Source: Dyella_B sp035690825 | Lineage (GTDB): Bacteria > Pseudomonadota > Gammaproteobacteria > Xanthomonadales > Rhodanobacteraceae | Reading direction: 5' to 3' | NCBI RefSeq assembly: GCF_051954575.1 | Contig: NZ_JBQCHP010000085.1 | Span: 72,913 to 136,912 of the forward strand | DNA: 64,000 bases | Part shown: positions 1 through 8,139 of the stretch, piece by piece | Position numbering within the stretch: the first letter of the stretch is position 1 | Layout of the letters: every line of letters starts with the position of its first letter | The notes under the pieces: generated by a model | The model's database searches: none | What the model saw: the letters and a program-made list of their open reading frames with translations, nothing else | What the model was told of the DNA's origin: nothing | Made by a program: the position numbers and the translations under genes

Positions 1-876
1 CGGCGCATGGCGCAATGCGCTGAGATAGGCGATGTCCTGTTCCAGGTTGTGGGTCATCACCACCACGGAGCTGTGCGTGTCCAGCGCCACCGTATCCATC
101 AGCTGCTGTGGCGTGGCGCATGCGGTGTGCAGACCCGTCGGCAGGTCGGCGGCGCGCAAGCGGGCCGGGTCGCTATCGACCAGCGTGGTGCGCCAGCCCA
201 ATGCACTGGCCAGGGGCAGCAATGCGCGCGCGGCGGCGCTGCTGCCGATCACCACCAGGGCATGCGGCGGGGCGATCACTTCCAGCAGCACGTCGACGCT
301 GCCGTGGATGGATGGAAGGCTAAACGCATGCGCGCGATGACTGGTCGATGCGGATGCCTGCGCCATGATGGCCTGCGTCAGCGATGCATCGCCGATGGCG
401 TCGTAAAGCACCTCATGCCCGTTCCATGCCCGTCGCCGCGGCATCACGGCCCGGTCGTTTTGCGCAAACAGCGTGGCCATGTGGATGATGCGCCGCTCGT
501 CCAGGCAGCGCGCCAGGGTATCGATGAAGTCGGTATCATGGACCGCCAGCAGCGGTTCGATCAGCACTTCCAGTTCGCCGCCACAGCCCATTTCGATCAA
601 TACATCCAGCCCCGATTCGGCGTTGTAGCGCACCAGTTTCGGCTCGCCGCTGTCGATGATCTCCAGCGCGTGCGCCACGATGTCGCGTTGCGGGCAGCCA
701 CCGGAAAGTTCGCACACCACCTGTCCGTCGCCCAGCACCAGCATGCGCGTGCCGGGGCGGCGGAAGGTGGAGCCGCGCGTGCGCGTCAGCGTGGCAAGGG
801 CGGCCTTGGATGTGCCGTTGCGATGGAGATCGCGCAGTGCTGCGATCAAGATGCTTAGCTCGTGGGCCGAATTCAT
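1..876 (-). CDS. xdhC: XdhC/CoxI-family molybdenum cofactor maturation protein (partial, C-terminus beyond window)
   Basis: The gene enters from the left edge: 292 codons are visible and the C-terminal end is missing. What I see is an N-terminal XdhC/CoxI region with SGGCPQRD at residues 58-65 and MGCGG at 96-100, then a Rossmann-like second domain beginning near residue 203 with a GSSAAA nucleotide-binding-type loop at 211-216. In this family the protein binds molybdenum cofactor, helps sulfurate it and hands it to xanthine-dehydrogenase-type enzymes in the cytoplasm. The context fits, because the gene diverges from a molybdenum hydroxylase operon starting at 1291, which I infer is its client. 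The ATG at 874-876 begins a good frame but has only a weak ribosome site. Confidence in the family is high; the exact client is inference. Confidence 0.85.
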   Translation of the reverse strand, partial: MNSAHELSILIAALRDLHRNGTSKAALATLTRTRGSTFRRPGTRMLVLGDGQVVCELSGGCPQRDIVAHALEIIDSGEPKLVRYNAESGLDVLIEMGCGGELEVLIEPLLAVHDTDFIDTLARCLDERRIIHMATLFAQNDRAVMPRRRAWNGHEVLYDAIGDASLTQAIMAQASASTSHRAHAFSLPSIHGSVDVLLEVIAPPHALVVIGSSAAARALLPLASALGWRTTLVDSDPARLRAADLPTGLHTACATPQQLMDTVALDTHSSVVVMTHNLEQDIAYLSALRHAP

Positions 877-1290
877 CTTTGCTGTCGATGGATAAAGGGA
901 GCAGAATCGCCAGGCGCGATGGTGTCATGGCTTTGCCGGTCGATGCCATCGCTTTGATGAGGGATGTATTGTTTGATCGGACCAGGATGATGATGCCAAC
1001 CAATCGTCATTCCGGCGAACGCCGGAATCCAGTCCAGACATGCAGCGCGAAGCGCACTTAAAACAACGAAGTGTCCTTCGGACGCATTTTGTACTGGATT
1101 CCGGCATTCGCCGGAATGACGGTGAGGCCTTACGCTACATTTCCGAGAGTGAAACGAAGGTCGTCGGACTACAGCTTTTTTACGCAACATTTGCTCAGAT
1201 ATCGCGATACGCCGCGCAAACCATCGCTGCAGTATCAGGCAAGCGCTTCGAGCATCAGGCAGCGCACGCGATTCGCAATGGGGAGGTTCC
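877..1290. other. Divergent intergenic region with a REP pair
   Basis: This 414-base gap separates the leftward xdhC gene from the rightward molybdenum hydroxylase operon and should hold both promoters. Its centre is taken by an inverted REP pair at 1005-1121. No convincing coding frame is present: the short frames on both strands are readings of the repeat. I see no clear promoter hexamers or operator. Confidence 0.6.
1005..1121. repeat. REP inverted pair, family A copy 1
   Basis: The left arm (1005-1033) begins CGTCATTCCGGCGAACGCCG and the right arm (1093-1121) is its reverse complement with one change in the centre. About 60 bases lie between. Each arm is itself a short palindrome. The same unit recurs at 16309, 33670, 46015 and 49296 (inside malQ), and as a single arm at 57593. 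Confidence 0.85.
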
Positions 1291-1788
1291 ATGCTGTCCT
1301 TGTCCATCAACGGCCAGAGCTACCCGGTCGACGTTCCCGACGAGATGCCGCTCTTATGGGTGTTGCGCGACGTCATCGGCCTGACCGGTACCAAGTTCGG
1401 CTGCGGTATTGCGCAATGCGGTGCGTGCACCGTGCATCTGGATGGCCAGGCGGTGCGTTCGTGCGTGCTGCCGGTCGGCAGCATCGGCAACCGCGCCATC
1501 ACCACCATCGAGGCGGTGGGCAATACGCCTACCGGGCAGAAGATCCAGCAGGCATGGCTGGAGGTGGACGTGGTGCAATGCGGCTACTGCCAGTCCGGCC
1601 AGATCATGGCCGCCGCCGCGCTGCTGGCGCACACGCCCAATCCCAGCGATGCGGACATCGACGCGGCCATGTCCGGCAATCTTTGCCGCTGCGCCACGTA
1701 CGTGCGCATTCGCGCCGCGATCAAGCAGGCTGCCACCGGCAAGCTTGAAATCCTGCAGACGATCGCACCGGAAGGAGCCGCGTCATGA
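1291..1788 (+). CDS. [2Fe-2S] small subunit of a xanthine-dehydrogenase-family molybdenum hydroxylase (IorA-like)
   Basis: This 165-residue protein is the iron-sulfur electron-transfer subunit of a molybdenum hydroxylase. Cysteines 38, 43, 46 and 58 form the plant-ferredoxin-type cluster site, and cysteines 97, 100, 132 and 134 form the second cluster site (CGYC ... CRC). Length and motif spacing match the isoquinoline 1-oxidoreductase alpha subunit group. Known relatives pass electrons from the molybdenum centre to a cytochrome c rather than NAD. Its stop overlaps the start of the next gene by four bases (ATGA), so the subunits are translationally coupled. The start at 1291 is preceded by GGGGAGG. 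The physiological substrate (aldehyde or N-heterocycle) cannot be told from sequence. Confidence 0.93.
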   Translation: MLSLSINGQSYPVDVPDEMPLLWVLRDVIGLTGTKFGCGIAQCGACTVHLDGQAVRSCVLPVGSIGNRAITTIEAVGNTPTGQKIQQAWLEVDVVQCGYCQSGQIMAAAALLAHTPNPSDADIDAAMSGNLCRCATYVRIRAAIKQAATGKLEILQTIAPEGAAS

Positions 1789-4061
1789 GCATCGAACTTC
1801 CGTTGCCATCGTCGACCCCAAACGATCCTGTCGACCTGCGCCGCCGCCATGCGCTGAAAACCGGCGGCTTGGCGATCGCATTCCTGTGGTTGGGCGGCAC
1901 GGGCGCCGCTTCCGCCATGATCAGTGCGCGCCGCCAGCCAGGCGATACCGCCGCCGCTATGGCCGATGGCAATCCGCCGTTCGCGCCCAATGCCTTTATC
2001 CGCATCGATAACGAAGGCCCGGTGCGGCTGGTGATGCCCAGTGCGGAAATGGGGCAGGGCGTCTACACCGGTTGCTGCATGCTGCTGGCCGAAGAACTCG
2101 GCGTGGGGCTGGACCAGATCAAGGTGGAGCACTCGCCGGCCAGCGACGAACTCTATGGCATTCCACTGCTGGGCGGGCAGATTACCGGCGGTTCCACCAC
2201 CACGCGCGCGACCTGGTCGGTATTGCGCGAAGCCGGTGCGGTGGCGCGCAGCGTGCTGGTGAGCGCCGCGGCGGTGAAGTGGCACGTGGATCCGTCCACC
2301 TGCACGGTGGAGCGCGGCGTGGTGCATCATCCCAAATCCGGCCGCAGTGCTACCTTCAACGAACTGGCCGACACCGCCGGCAAGCTGCCCATGCCCGACA
2401 AGGTGCAGCTGACCGACCCGAAGGATTTCAAGCTGATCGGCAAGCCGATGCGGCGCGTGGATTCGCCGGACAAGATCAAGGGCGCCACCCAGTTCGGCAT
2501 CGACGTGCGCATGCCCGGCATGAAAGTGGCCACGGTGGTGGCGTGCCCCACCTTCAACGGCAAGCTCGCCTCGCTGGACGACAAGGCGGCGCGCAAGATT
2601 CCCGGCGTGGTCGACGTGCTGCGCCTGGACGACGCCGTGGCCGTGGTGGGCGAGCATTTCTGGGCGGCGCGCAAGGGCCTGGATGCGCTGGTCATCGAAT
2701 GGAACCGAGGCGAAAACGGCAACCTCACCACGCAGCAACTGCGCGACGCCATCGCCGACACCGCGCGCAACGGCAAGGGCATCGTCGCGCGCAACGATGG
2801 CGATCGGCCGCAAGGCACCGTAGTGCAATCGGAATACCAGTCGCCGATGCTGGCGCACGCGACCATGGAACCCTTGAACTGCACCGTGCACGTCACGCCC
2901 GAGCAATGCGACATCTGGGTCGGCACGCAGGTGCCGATGCGCGCCGTGCAGGAGTCGGCCAAGATCACTGGCCTGCCGGAAAGCAAGGTGATCCTGCACC
3001 AGCAGTACCTGGGTGGCGGTTTCGGGCGCAAGCTGGAAACCGACTGGGTGGAACAGGCGGTGGCGTTCGCCAAGCAGGTGCCGTATCCGCTGAAAGTGGT
3101 GTGGACGCGCGAGGAAGACATCCGGCACGACCGCATGCGGCCGATGTACCACGACGTGATTTCCGCGGTGGTCGACGCCAACGGCATGCCGGTGTGGTAC
3201 GGCTATCGCACCAGCGGCGGTTCGGTGCTGGCGCGGTTCGCGCCGGGCGCAATGGGCAAGGACGGCCTGGACAGCGACGCGGTGGAATGCGTGGCGGAAC
3301 TTCCCTACGACATTCCCAAGGGCCATGTGGAATGGATCCGCCACAACATGCCGCCCGGCATCATCGTCGGCTGGTGGCGCGGCGTGGGGCCTACGCACAA
3401 CCTGTTCGTGGTGGAAAGCTTCATCGACGAACTGGCGCATCGCGCCAACAAGGATCCGCTCCAGTACCGCCGCGCGCTGCTGCAGAAGAACGCGCGTGCG
3501 CTGGGCGTGCTCAACCTTGCCGCCGAAAAGATCGGCTGGGACAGCGGCGCCTTGCCGCCGCGCGTGGGCCGCGGTATCGCGCTGGGTAGCCCGTTCGGCA
3601 GCCACGTCTGCGCCATCGTGGAAACCGAAGTCACGCCGCAGGGCGAAGTGCGCCTGCGCAAGGTGGTGATGGCGATCGATTGCGGCATCGGCGTCAATCC
3701 CAGTTCCATCGAAGCGCAGGTGCAGGGCGGTGTGCTGTTCGGTCTCAGCGCTGCGCTGTATAGCGGCCTCACCCTCAAGAACGGCGCAGTGGAGCAAAGC
3801 AACTTCAACGACTACCGCGTGCTGCGCATCAACGAAACACCGGTGGTGGAAGTGCATCGCGTGATCAACGCCGAGCCGCCCGGCGGCCTGGGCGAAGTCG
3901 GCACCGCCATTGCTGCGCCCGCGCTCGCCAATGCCATTTTCGCCGCGACCGGCGTGCGCTTGTACAGCCTGCCGGTCAACCGCGATCTGCTGGTGCAAAA
4001 TCCTGACGCGCTCAAATCGGTGGTGACGGCTGCGGCACCGGAAAGGAGGGACATCGCATGA
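1785..4061 (+). CDS. Molybdopterin-binding large subunit of a xanthine-dehydrogenase-family oxidase (IorB-like)
   Basis: This 758-residue protein is the catalytic molybdenum subunit, which hydroxylates an aldehyde or aromatic heterocycle using water as oxygen donor. A twin-arginine-type signal (RRRHALK followed by a hydrophobic run) lies at residues 19-40, so I infer export of the assembled enzyme to the periplasm. EMGQGVYTG near residue 88 and the late GGLGEVGTA segment carry features of the molybdopterin pocket and the conserved catalytic glutamate. It overlaps the iron-sulfur subunit upstream and the cytochrome downstream by four bases each, forming a tight operon. It lacks an FAD subunit, and the cytochrome c gene supplies the alternative electron exit. 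Annotation as isoquinoline oxidoreductase is customary for the family but the substrate is unproven. Confidence 0.93.
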   Translation: MSIELPLPSSTPNDPVDLRRRHALKTGGLAIAFLWLGGTGAASAMISARRQPGDTAAAMADGNPPFAPNAFIRIDNEGPVRLVMPSAEMGQGVYTGCCMLLAEELGVGLDQIKVEHSPASDELYGIPLLGGQITGGSTTTRATWSVLREAGAVARSVLVSAAAVKWHVDPSTCTVERGVVHHPKSGRSATFNELADTAGKLPMPDKVQLTDPKDFKLIGKPMRRVDSPDKIKGATQFGIDVRMPGMKVATVVACPTFNGKLASLDDKAARKIPGVVDVLRLDDAVAVVGEHFWAARKGLDALVIEWNRGENGNLTTQQLRDAIADTARNGKGIVARNDGDRPQGTVVQSEYQSPMLAHATMEPLNCTVHVTPEQCDIWVGTQVPMRAVQESAKITGLPESKVILHQQYLGGGFGRKLETDWVEQAVAFAKQVPYPLKVVWTREEDIRHDRMRPMYHDVISAVVDANGMPVWYGYRTSGGSVLARFAPGAMGKDGLDSDAVECVAELPYDIPKGHVEWIRHNMPPGIIVGWWRGVGPTHNLFVVESFIDELAHRANKDPLQYRRALLQKNARALGVLNLAAEKIGWDSGALPPRVGRGIALGSPFGSHVCAIVETEVTPQGEVRLRKVVMAIDCGIGVNPSSIEAQVQGGVLFGLSAALYSGLTLKNGAVEQSNFNDYRVLRINETPVVEVHRVINAEPPGGLGEVGTAIAAPALANAIFAATGVRLYSLPVNRDLLVQNPDALKSVVTAAAPERRDIA

Positions 4062-5362
4062 GACGCTTTGGGCTCATCGTGCTGATCCTGCTGCTGATCG
4101 GCACCGGCGTATACCTGTATTTGAATCGCCTCGATCGCGCCGAAGGCACCGCGCCCCCCATCGCCGGCGCGCCGCCTTCGGCCGAGGTGCTGGCGCGTGG
4201 CGAGTACCTCACCAAGGCCGCCGATTGCGCCGCCTGCCACACCGTGCCCGGCACCAACAAGGCGTTCGCCGGCGGCGTGCCGTTCCGCCTGCCGTTCGGC
4301 ACCATTTACTCCTCCAACATCACGGCGGACGAAGCCACCGGCATCGGCAACTGGAGCGACGAGGATTTCCTGCACGCGGTGCGCGACGGCATCGGCAAGC
4401 ACGGTGAACATTTGTATCCCGCGTTTCCGTATACCTCGTACACGCAGCTGAGCCGCAGCGACGCGCTGGCGATCAAGGCGTATCTTTTCAACCTGCCGAA
4501 GGTGTCGCAGCCGAACCGGCCGAACGATCTTTCCTTCCCCTTCAACCAGCGCTGGACGATCGGCTTCTGGAATGCGGCATTCTTCAAAAACCAGCGCTTC
4601 CAAGCGGATGCGTCGCAATCGCCGCAGTGGATCAGCGGCAAATACCTGGCCACCGCGCTGGGCCATTGCGCCGAATGCCATACGCCGCGAAACCGCATGT
4701 TCGCCCTGCAGCACGACCAGGAGCTTTCCGGCGAAGAACTGCAAGGCTGGCATGCCTACAACATCACCTCCGACAAGGTGCACGGCATCGGCGCATGGAG
4801 CGACGCCGAGCTGGCCAGCTATCTTGTCACCGGCCATGCCGATGGCAGAGGTTCGGCTTCCGGCCCGATGGCCGAAGCGGTGGACAACAGCCTGCGCTTC
4901 CTGCAACCGGCGGACACCGCTGCGCTGATTACGTATCTGCGCACCGTGCCTGCGCGCGAGGGCAAGCTTCCTGTCTCCGTCGATCCCAAGCCTGCCGCGG
5001 CGCTGGCGTCCAGCGACTACGCACCTGTGGACAATGCACACGCCGACGCCATGGGTGCGAAGTTGTTCGAAGGCGCATGCGCCAGTTGCCATCAGTGGAA
5101 CGGCAAGGGCCAGCAGACGTCATACGCTTCGCTGCTTGGCACGCGTGCCGTCAATGACGTACGCGGCATCAACCTTACGCAGATCCTGCTACACGGCTCC
5201 AGCCTGCGCGGCGAACACGCCGACATTTTCATGCCCGGGTTTGGCGATGCGTATTCCAATACCGAAATCGCCGCGCTCAGCAATTACGTGATCGGGCACT
5301 TCGGCAACAAGCAGGGGACCGTGACGCCGGATGATGTGGCGGAGCGACGTAAGCAGTTGTAG
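4058..5362 (+). CDS. Membrane-anchored triheme cytochrome c (electron acceptor subunit)
   Basis: This 434-residue protein has one N-terminal membrane segment (about residues 4-22) and three heme-attachment sites: CAACH at 57-61, CAECH at 204-208 and CASCH at 341-345. That layout is typical of the cytochrome subunits of periplasmic gluconate, alcohol and aldehyde dehydrogenases, which pass electrons to ubiquinone or a terminal oxidase. It overlaps the molybdenum subunit gene by four bases and is the last gene of the operon. I infer that it accepts electrons from the IorA-like iron-sulfur subunit at the outer face of the inner membrane. A palindromic repeat begins 13 bases after its stop. Confidence 0.93.
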   Translation: MRRFGLIVLILLLIGTGVYLYLNRLDRAEGTAPPIAGAPPSAEVLARGEYLTKAADCAACHTVPGTNKAFAGGVPFRLPFGTIYSSNITADEATGIGNWSDEDFLHAVRDGIGKHGEHLYPAFPYTSYTQLSRSDALAIKAYLFNLPKVSQPNRPNDLSFPFNQRWTIGFWNAAFFKNQRFQADASQSPQWISGKYLATALGHCAECHTPRNRMFALQHDQELSGEELQGWHAYNITSDKVHGIGAWSDAELASYLVTGHADGRGSASGPMAEAVDNSLRFLQPADTAALITYLRTVPAREGKLPVSVDPKPAAALASSDYAPVDNAHADAMGAKLFEGACASCHQWNGKGQQTSYASLLGTRAVNDVRGINLTQILLHGSSLRGEHADIFMPGFGDAYSNTEIAALSNYVIGHFGNKQGTVTPDDVAERRKQL

Positions 5363-5374
5363 TAATCCAACTCG

Positions 5375-5446
5375 GTAGGTTGGGGTGCAAACCCCAGCAT
5401 CGCGATCGACATGCATGCCGGTGTTGGGGGTTTCACCCCAACCTAC
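5375..5446. repeat. Long inverted repeat, family B copy 1
   Basis: The left arm reads GTAGGTTGGGGTGCAAACCC and the right arm is its approximate reverse complement, with about 30 bases between. It lies between two convergent genes (the cytochrome and the GH16 enzyme), where a hairpin could end transcripts from both sides. Other copies are at 13928 and 24301, with a diverged one at 61155. Confidence 0.85.
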
Positions 5447-5449
5447 CAC

Positions 5450-6469
5450 TCAGCTCTTGATCACCGGCTTGGACTCAGGCTTGTTCGCATCCGCAGCCAT
5501 CTCCGGCTGCGCCTGCACCTTCTTGCCGCTGCCAGGCCTGGTCCATACCGCCACGTAATCCACCGTCATCGAATGGCCCGGTTCGGTTTCCGGGGTGGGC
5601 GTGGGTTTCCAGCCGGCCATCACGAACGAGAAGCCGCCGCCCATGGCCACATCCAGCAGCAGAAAATAGCCGCGCTGCTCGGTGAGTTCGCGCCAGGTTT
5701 CCGCCGGCAGCTGGTTTTCCGCCACCTGGTTGATCAGTTGGCCATCCACGAACCAGCGCATGCGTTCGGGCGTTACGCCGCGATCCCATTCGAAAGTGAA
5801 GGTGTGCGGGCCGGCGGTGCAGGCTTCGTGCGGGCAGGGGAGACGGGCGCCGATGCCGATCGGTTCGCCGCACGCGCCACCGGGGTTCACGCCGCAATGC
5901 AGGATGCCCCAGGCGGCGTCCAGCCCGTTCACGCTTTCCATGATGTCGAACTCGCCCGCCTTGGGCCACACCATGCTGCTGCGGAAGTTGCTGCCCAGCG
6001 CCCAGAATGCGGGCCAATAGCCGAGTGCGCTCGGGCCGGTGACGTCGGGCATTTGTATGCGCGCTTCCATGCGCAGCATGCCGCCGTTGGGCGCGGTGAA
6101 ATCGTCGCGAACGGTTTCGATGCGTCCGGATGTCCATTCACCATTTGCGCCGCGCTGCGGCGTGATCAGCAAATGGCCTTTGCCATCCAGATGAAGGTTG
6201 TTCGGATCGCTGGTGTAGTTCTCGATCTCGGACGTGCCCCAGTTGACCGGGCCGCTCGGATACGCATGGCCGGTATCGATGCGCCAGTTGGCGGCCGATG
6301 GCAGGGAGCCGGCCGCGCCGTTGAAATTGTCGCCCCACTGCAACTGCCAGCCCGGTGGCGAGGGAATATCGATGGCTTGCGCGCCAGTGGCGAAACCGGC
6401 AAAGCCCACACCCAACGCGCAAGCTGCGACGATGGTGGTGGCGCGGGAAGAAATGTTTTTGATCTGCAT
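5450..6469 (-). CDS. Exported glycoside hydrolase family 16 endo-beta-glucanase
   Basis: This 339-residue protein has a signal peptide ending near AQA (residue 32) and a GH16 jelly-roll domain. The family signature EFDIME lies at 173-178: Glu173 is the expected nucleophile, Asp175 the assisting residue and Glu178 the acid/base. Family members hydrolyse beta-1,3 or mixed beta-1,3-1,4 glucans such as laminarin or lichenan outside the cell. Aromatic residues that would line the substrate cleft (YWPAFWALG at 151-159) are present. The C-terminal 35 residues are Lys/Pro/Glu-rich and probably disordered. The exact linkage preference cannot be read from sequence. A leftward phosphodiesterase gene precedes it. 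Confidence 0.92.
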   Translation of the reverse strand: MQIKNISSRATTIVAACALGVGFAGFATGAQAIDIPSPPGWQLQWGDNFNGAAGSLPSAANWRIDTGHAYPSGPVNWGTSEIENYTSDPNNLHLDGKGHLLITPQRGANGEWTSGRIETVRDDFTAPNGGMLRMEARIQMPDVTGPSALGYWPAFWALGSNFRSSMVWPKAGEFDIMESVNGLDAAWGILHCGVNPGGACGEPIGIGARLPCPHEACTAGPHTFTFEWDRGVTPERMRWFVDGQLINQVAENQLPAETWRELTEQRGYFLLLDVAMGGGFSFVMAGWKPTPTPETEPGHSMTVDYVAVWTRPGSGKKVQAQPEMAADANKPESKPVIKS

Positions 6470-6638
6470 AAACTACCAAGAGGGGAGCGCCCCTGTTGCA
6501 GCACGCTCCTGCGGTGCCACACCGGCGTGACCGGTTTGACGGATGGAAAACACGGAGGGAGGACATCCCCTGCACTGGTTTTTAATGTCTTCAGCGGCCA
6601 GAAGCAAATGTGAAGACAGGCAATCTGTCACGCAGGTC

Positions 6639-8024
6639 TCATTCCAGCATGTTTGCAAGAGGCGGCTGTGTGGCTGCTGGCAGCGAAACGCCGAGCAGTT
6701 TGGCGATGGTCGGCGCCACGCTCAGATTGCTGATGGCGCCGAGCTGCACACCACGTCGAATGTGTGCGCCCGAAGCAATAAAAAGCGCCTGCATGTCCGG
6801 ATCGGTGTTGAGATAACCATGGCCGCCACGCGCGGGGTCGACGTTGGTGATCAACGATCCCTGCGTGCCTTCCATGAAGCTGTAGCCGGCCTTGGCGACC
6901 AGGTACAGATCCGGCGCCTGATCGGTGGAGCCAGGCGCGGGAAGGCCCAGCCGCTGCGCATCGTTGCCGGTGTAGACCGCCGCGACCCCGGGCATCTTCG
7001 CGAAATACGCCTGCAGCTTGGGCAGCAAAGCGGCGCGTTTGGCGTGGTCGCGGATGTAGAGCGAGGCTTCGCCACCTTCCGGCTGAATCCACACGCCGCC
7101 GCGATAATTGCCTTTTTCCTGATGCAGCCAGCCTTGTTCCACCAAGGCGATGTTCGGCCGAATGATGTGCGTGTAGTTGGTGAAGCCGTGATCGGAGGCG
7201 ATGATGAACGTGATGCGGTCGAGCAGGCCGGCCTTGCGCGCCGCTTCGACCAGCCGCGCGATGTTCGCGTCCGCATCGGCGAACGCCGCATACGCCGGTT
7301 GCGATAGCGCACCGTAGCCGTGCTGCAGCGAATCGGTCTGCAGCAGATGGAACAGCAGCAGGTTGGGCGTATGCCGGGTGAGGATGTCGATGGCGGCATC
7401 GGTCCAGATCTGGTCGCGCCAGGCGGGGCTGCTGTCCTGGTTGCGCCAGTTGCCGAACCCGGCCACCTGCTCGCGCGTCACCAGGCCCTGGTCGGTCAGG
7501 TCGCGTGCAATCACGCCGTCCGCATCCGGTTCTTCGGCGAAGCTCCAGCGCACGTTTTTGGCTTGGTAGATCGCCACCCAGTCCACCTGGCCAGTGCTCA
7601 TGCCTTTTTCCGCCAGCGCGTCGTACAGCGTGCGCGCGTGCACCCAATCTTCCTTCGGCGTCCAGGGCTTTACTTCGGGCATGCTGCCGTCGGCCGGGAA
7701 GGTGATCAGGCCGTTGGCCATCACGTGATGCTGCGCGGCCGTTACGCCGGTGATCAACGTGGTGTGATTGGGCCAGGTGACGGAGGGATTGATCGGCTGC
7801 ATCGCATCGGCATACGCGCCTTGCTGCTGCAGCTTGCGCAGCGTGGGCATCGGCAGGCGCGGGTCCTTCAGGGCGCGGGCAGGGAAACCGTCGATGGTGA
7901 TCAGCACCACGATGGGGCCGTGCGTGGCGGCGGTGCCATCGTTGGCAAGCTGCGCGGACTGGCCGCGAACGGGCGCGGCAAGCATCACCAGCAACGTGAA
8001 AGCAAAGGCGAGAAATGTGCGCAT
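6639..8024 (-). CDS. Exported nucleotide pyrophosphatase/phosphodiesterase-like enzyme (alkaline phosphatase superfamily)
   Basis: This 461-residue protein has an N-terminal signal peptide (about residues 1-22) and the NPP/autotaxin-type catalytic core. LITIDGF supplies the first metal aspartate (Asp45), PSVTWPNHTTLITG supplies the threonine nucleophile (Thr83), and a later SDHGF supplies further metal ligands. The family hydrolyses phosphodiester or pyrophosphate bonds in nucleotides or lipids, using two zinc ions in the periplasm. Length is usual for bacterial members. It lies 169 bases upstream of the GH16 gene in the same direction, possibly the same transcript. The substrate is unknown. 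Confidence 0.9.
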   Translation of the reverse strand: MRTFLAFAFTLLVMLAAPVRGQSAQLANDGTAATHGPIVVLITIDGFPARALKDPRLPMPTLRKLQQQGAYADAMQPINPSVTWPNHTTLITGVTAAQHHVMANGLITFPADGSMPEVKPWTPKEDWVHARTLYDALAEKGMSTGQVDWVAIYQAKNVRWSFAEEPDADGVIARDLTDQGLVTREQVAGFGNWRNQDSSPAWRDQIWTDAAIDILTRHTPNLLLFHLLQTDSLQHGYGALSQPAYAAFADADANIARLVEAARKAGLLDRITFIIASDHGFTNYTHIIRPNIALVEQGWLHQEKGNYRGGVWIQPEGGEASLYIRDHAKRAALLPKLQAYFAKMPGVAAVYTGNDAQRLGLPAPGSTDQAPDLYLVAKAGYSFMEGTQGSLITNVDPARGGHGYLNTDPDMQALFIASGAHIRRGVQLGAISNLSVAPTIAKLLGVSLPAATQPPLANMLE

Positions 8025-8048
8025 GACGACGATCGTAAGCCGTAGGCC

Positions 8049-8130
8049 GTAGGTTGGGTTAGCGAAGCGTAACCCAACAATATGGCTCCAAGATGTTGGG
8101 TTACCCCCGGATCAAGTCCGGGGTTACCCA
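8049..8130. repeat. Long inverted repeat, family C copy 1, carrying a nested hairpin
   Basis: The left arm reads GTAGGTTGGGTTAGCGAAGC followed by GTAACCCAAC, and the right arm is TGTTGGGTTACC. The right arm is interrupted at 8105-8123 by the perfect hairpin CCCCGGATCAAGTCCGGGG, which also occurs inside an unrelated repeat at 30403. A second family C copy lies at 27837. It sits between two leftward genes. Confidence 0.8.
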
Positions 8131-8139
8131 GCGACGGCT

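Noticed and set aside
1005..1121. REP and family B-D repeats read as a CRISPR array
   Set aside because: Units are inverted pairs scattered over tens of kilobases with unrelated surroundings, not direct repeats with regular spacers, and no cas gene is present.
1584..3998. Long antisense frame under the molybdenum hydroxylase large subunit
   Set aside because: It mirrors a GC-rich, strongly conserved gene on the other strand, is rich in His/Arg/Ala and shows no domain. It is a shadow of the real gene.
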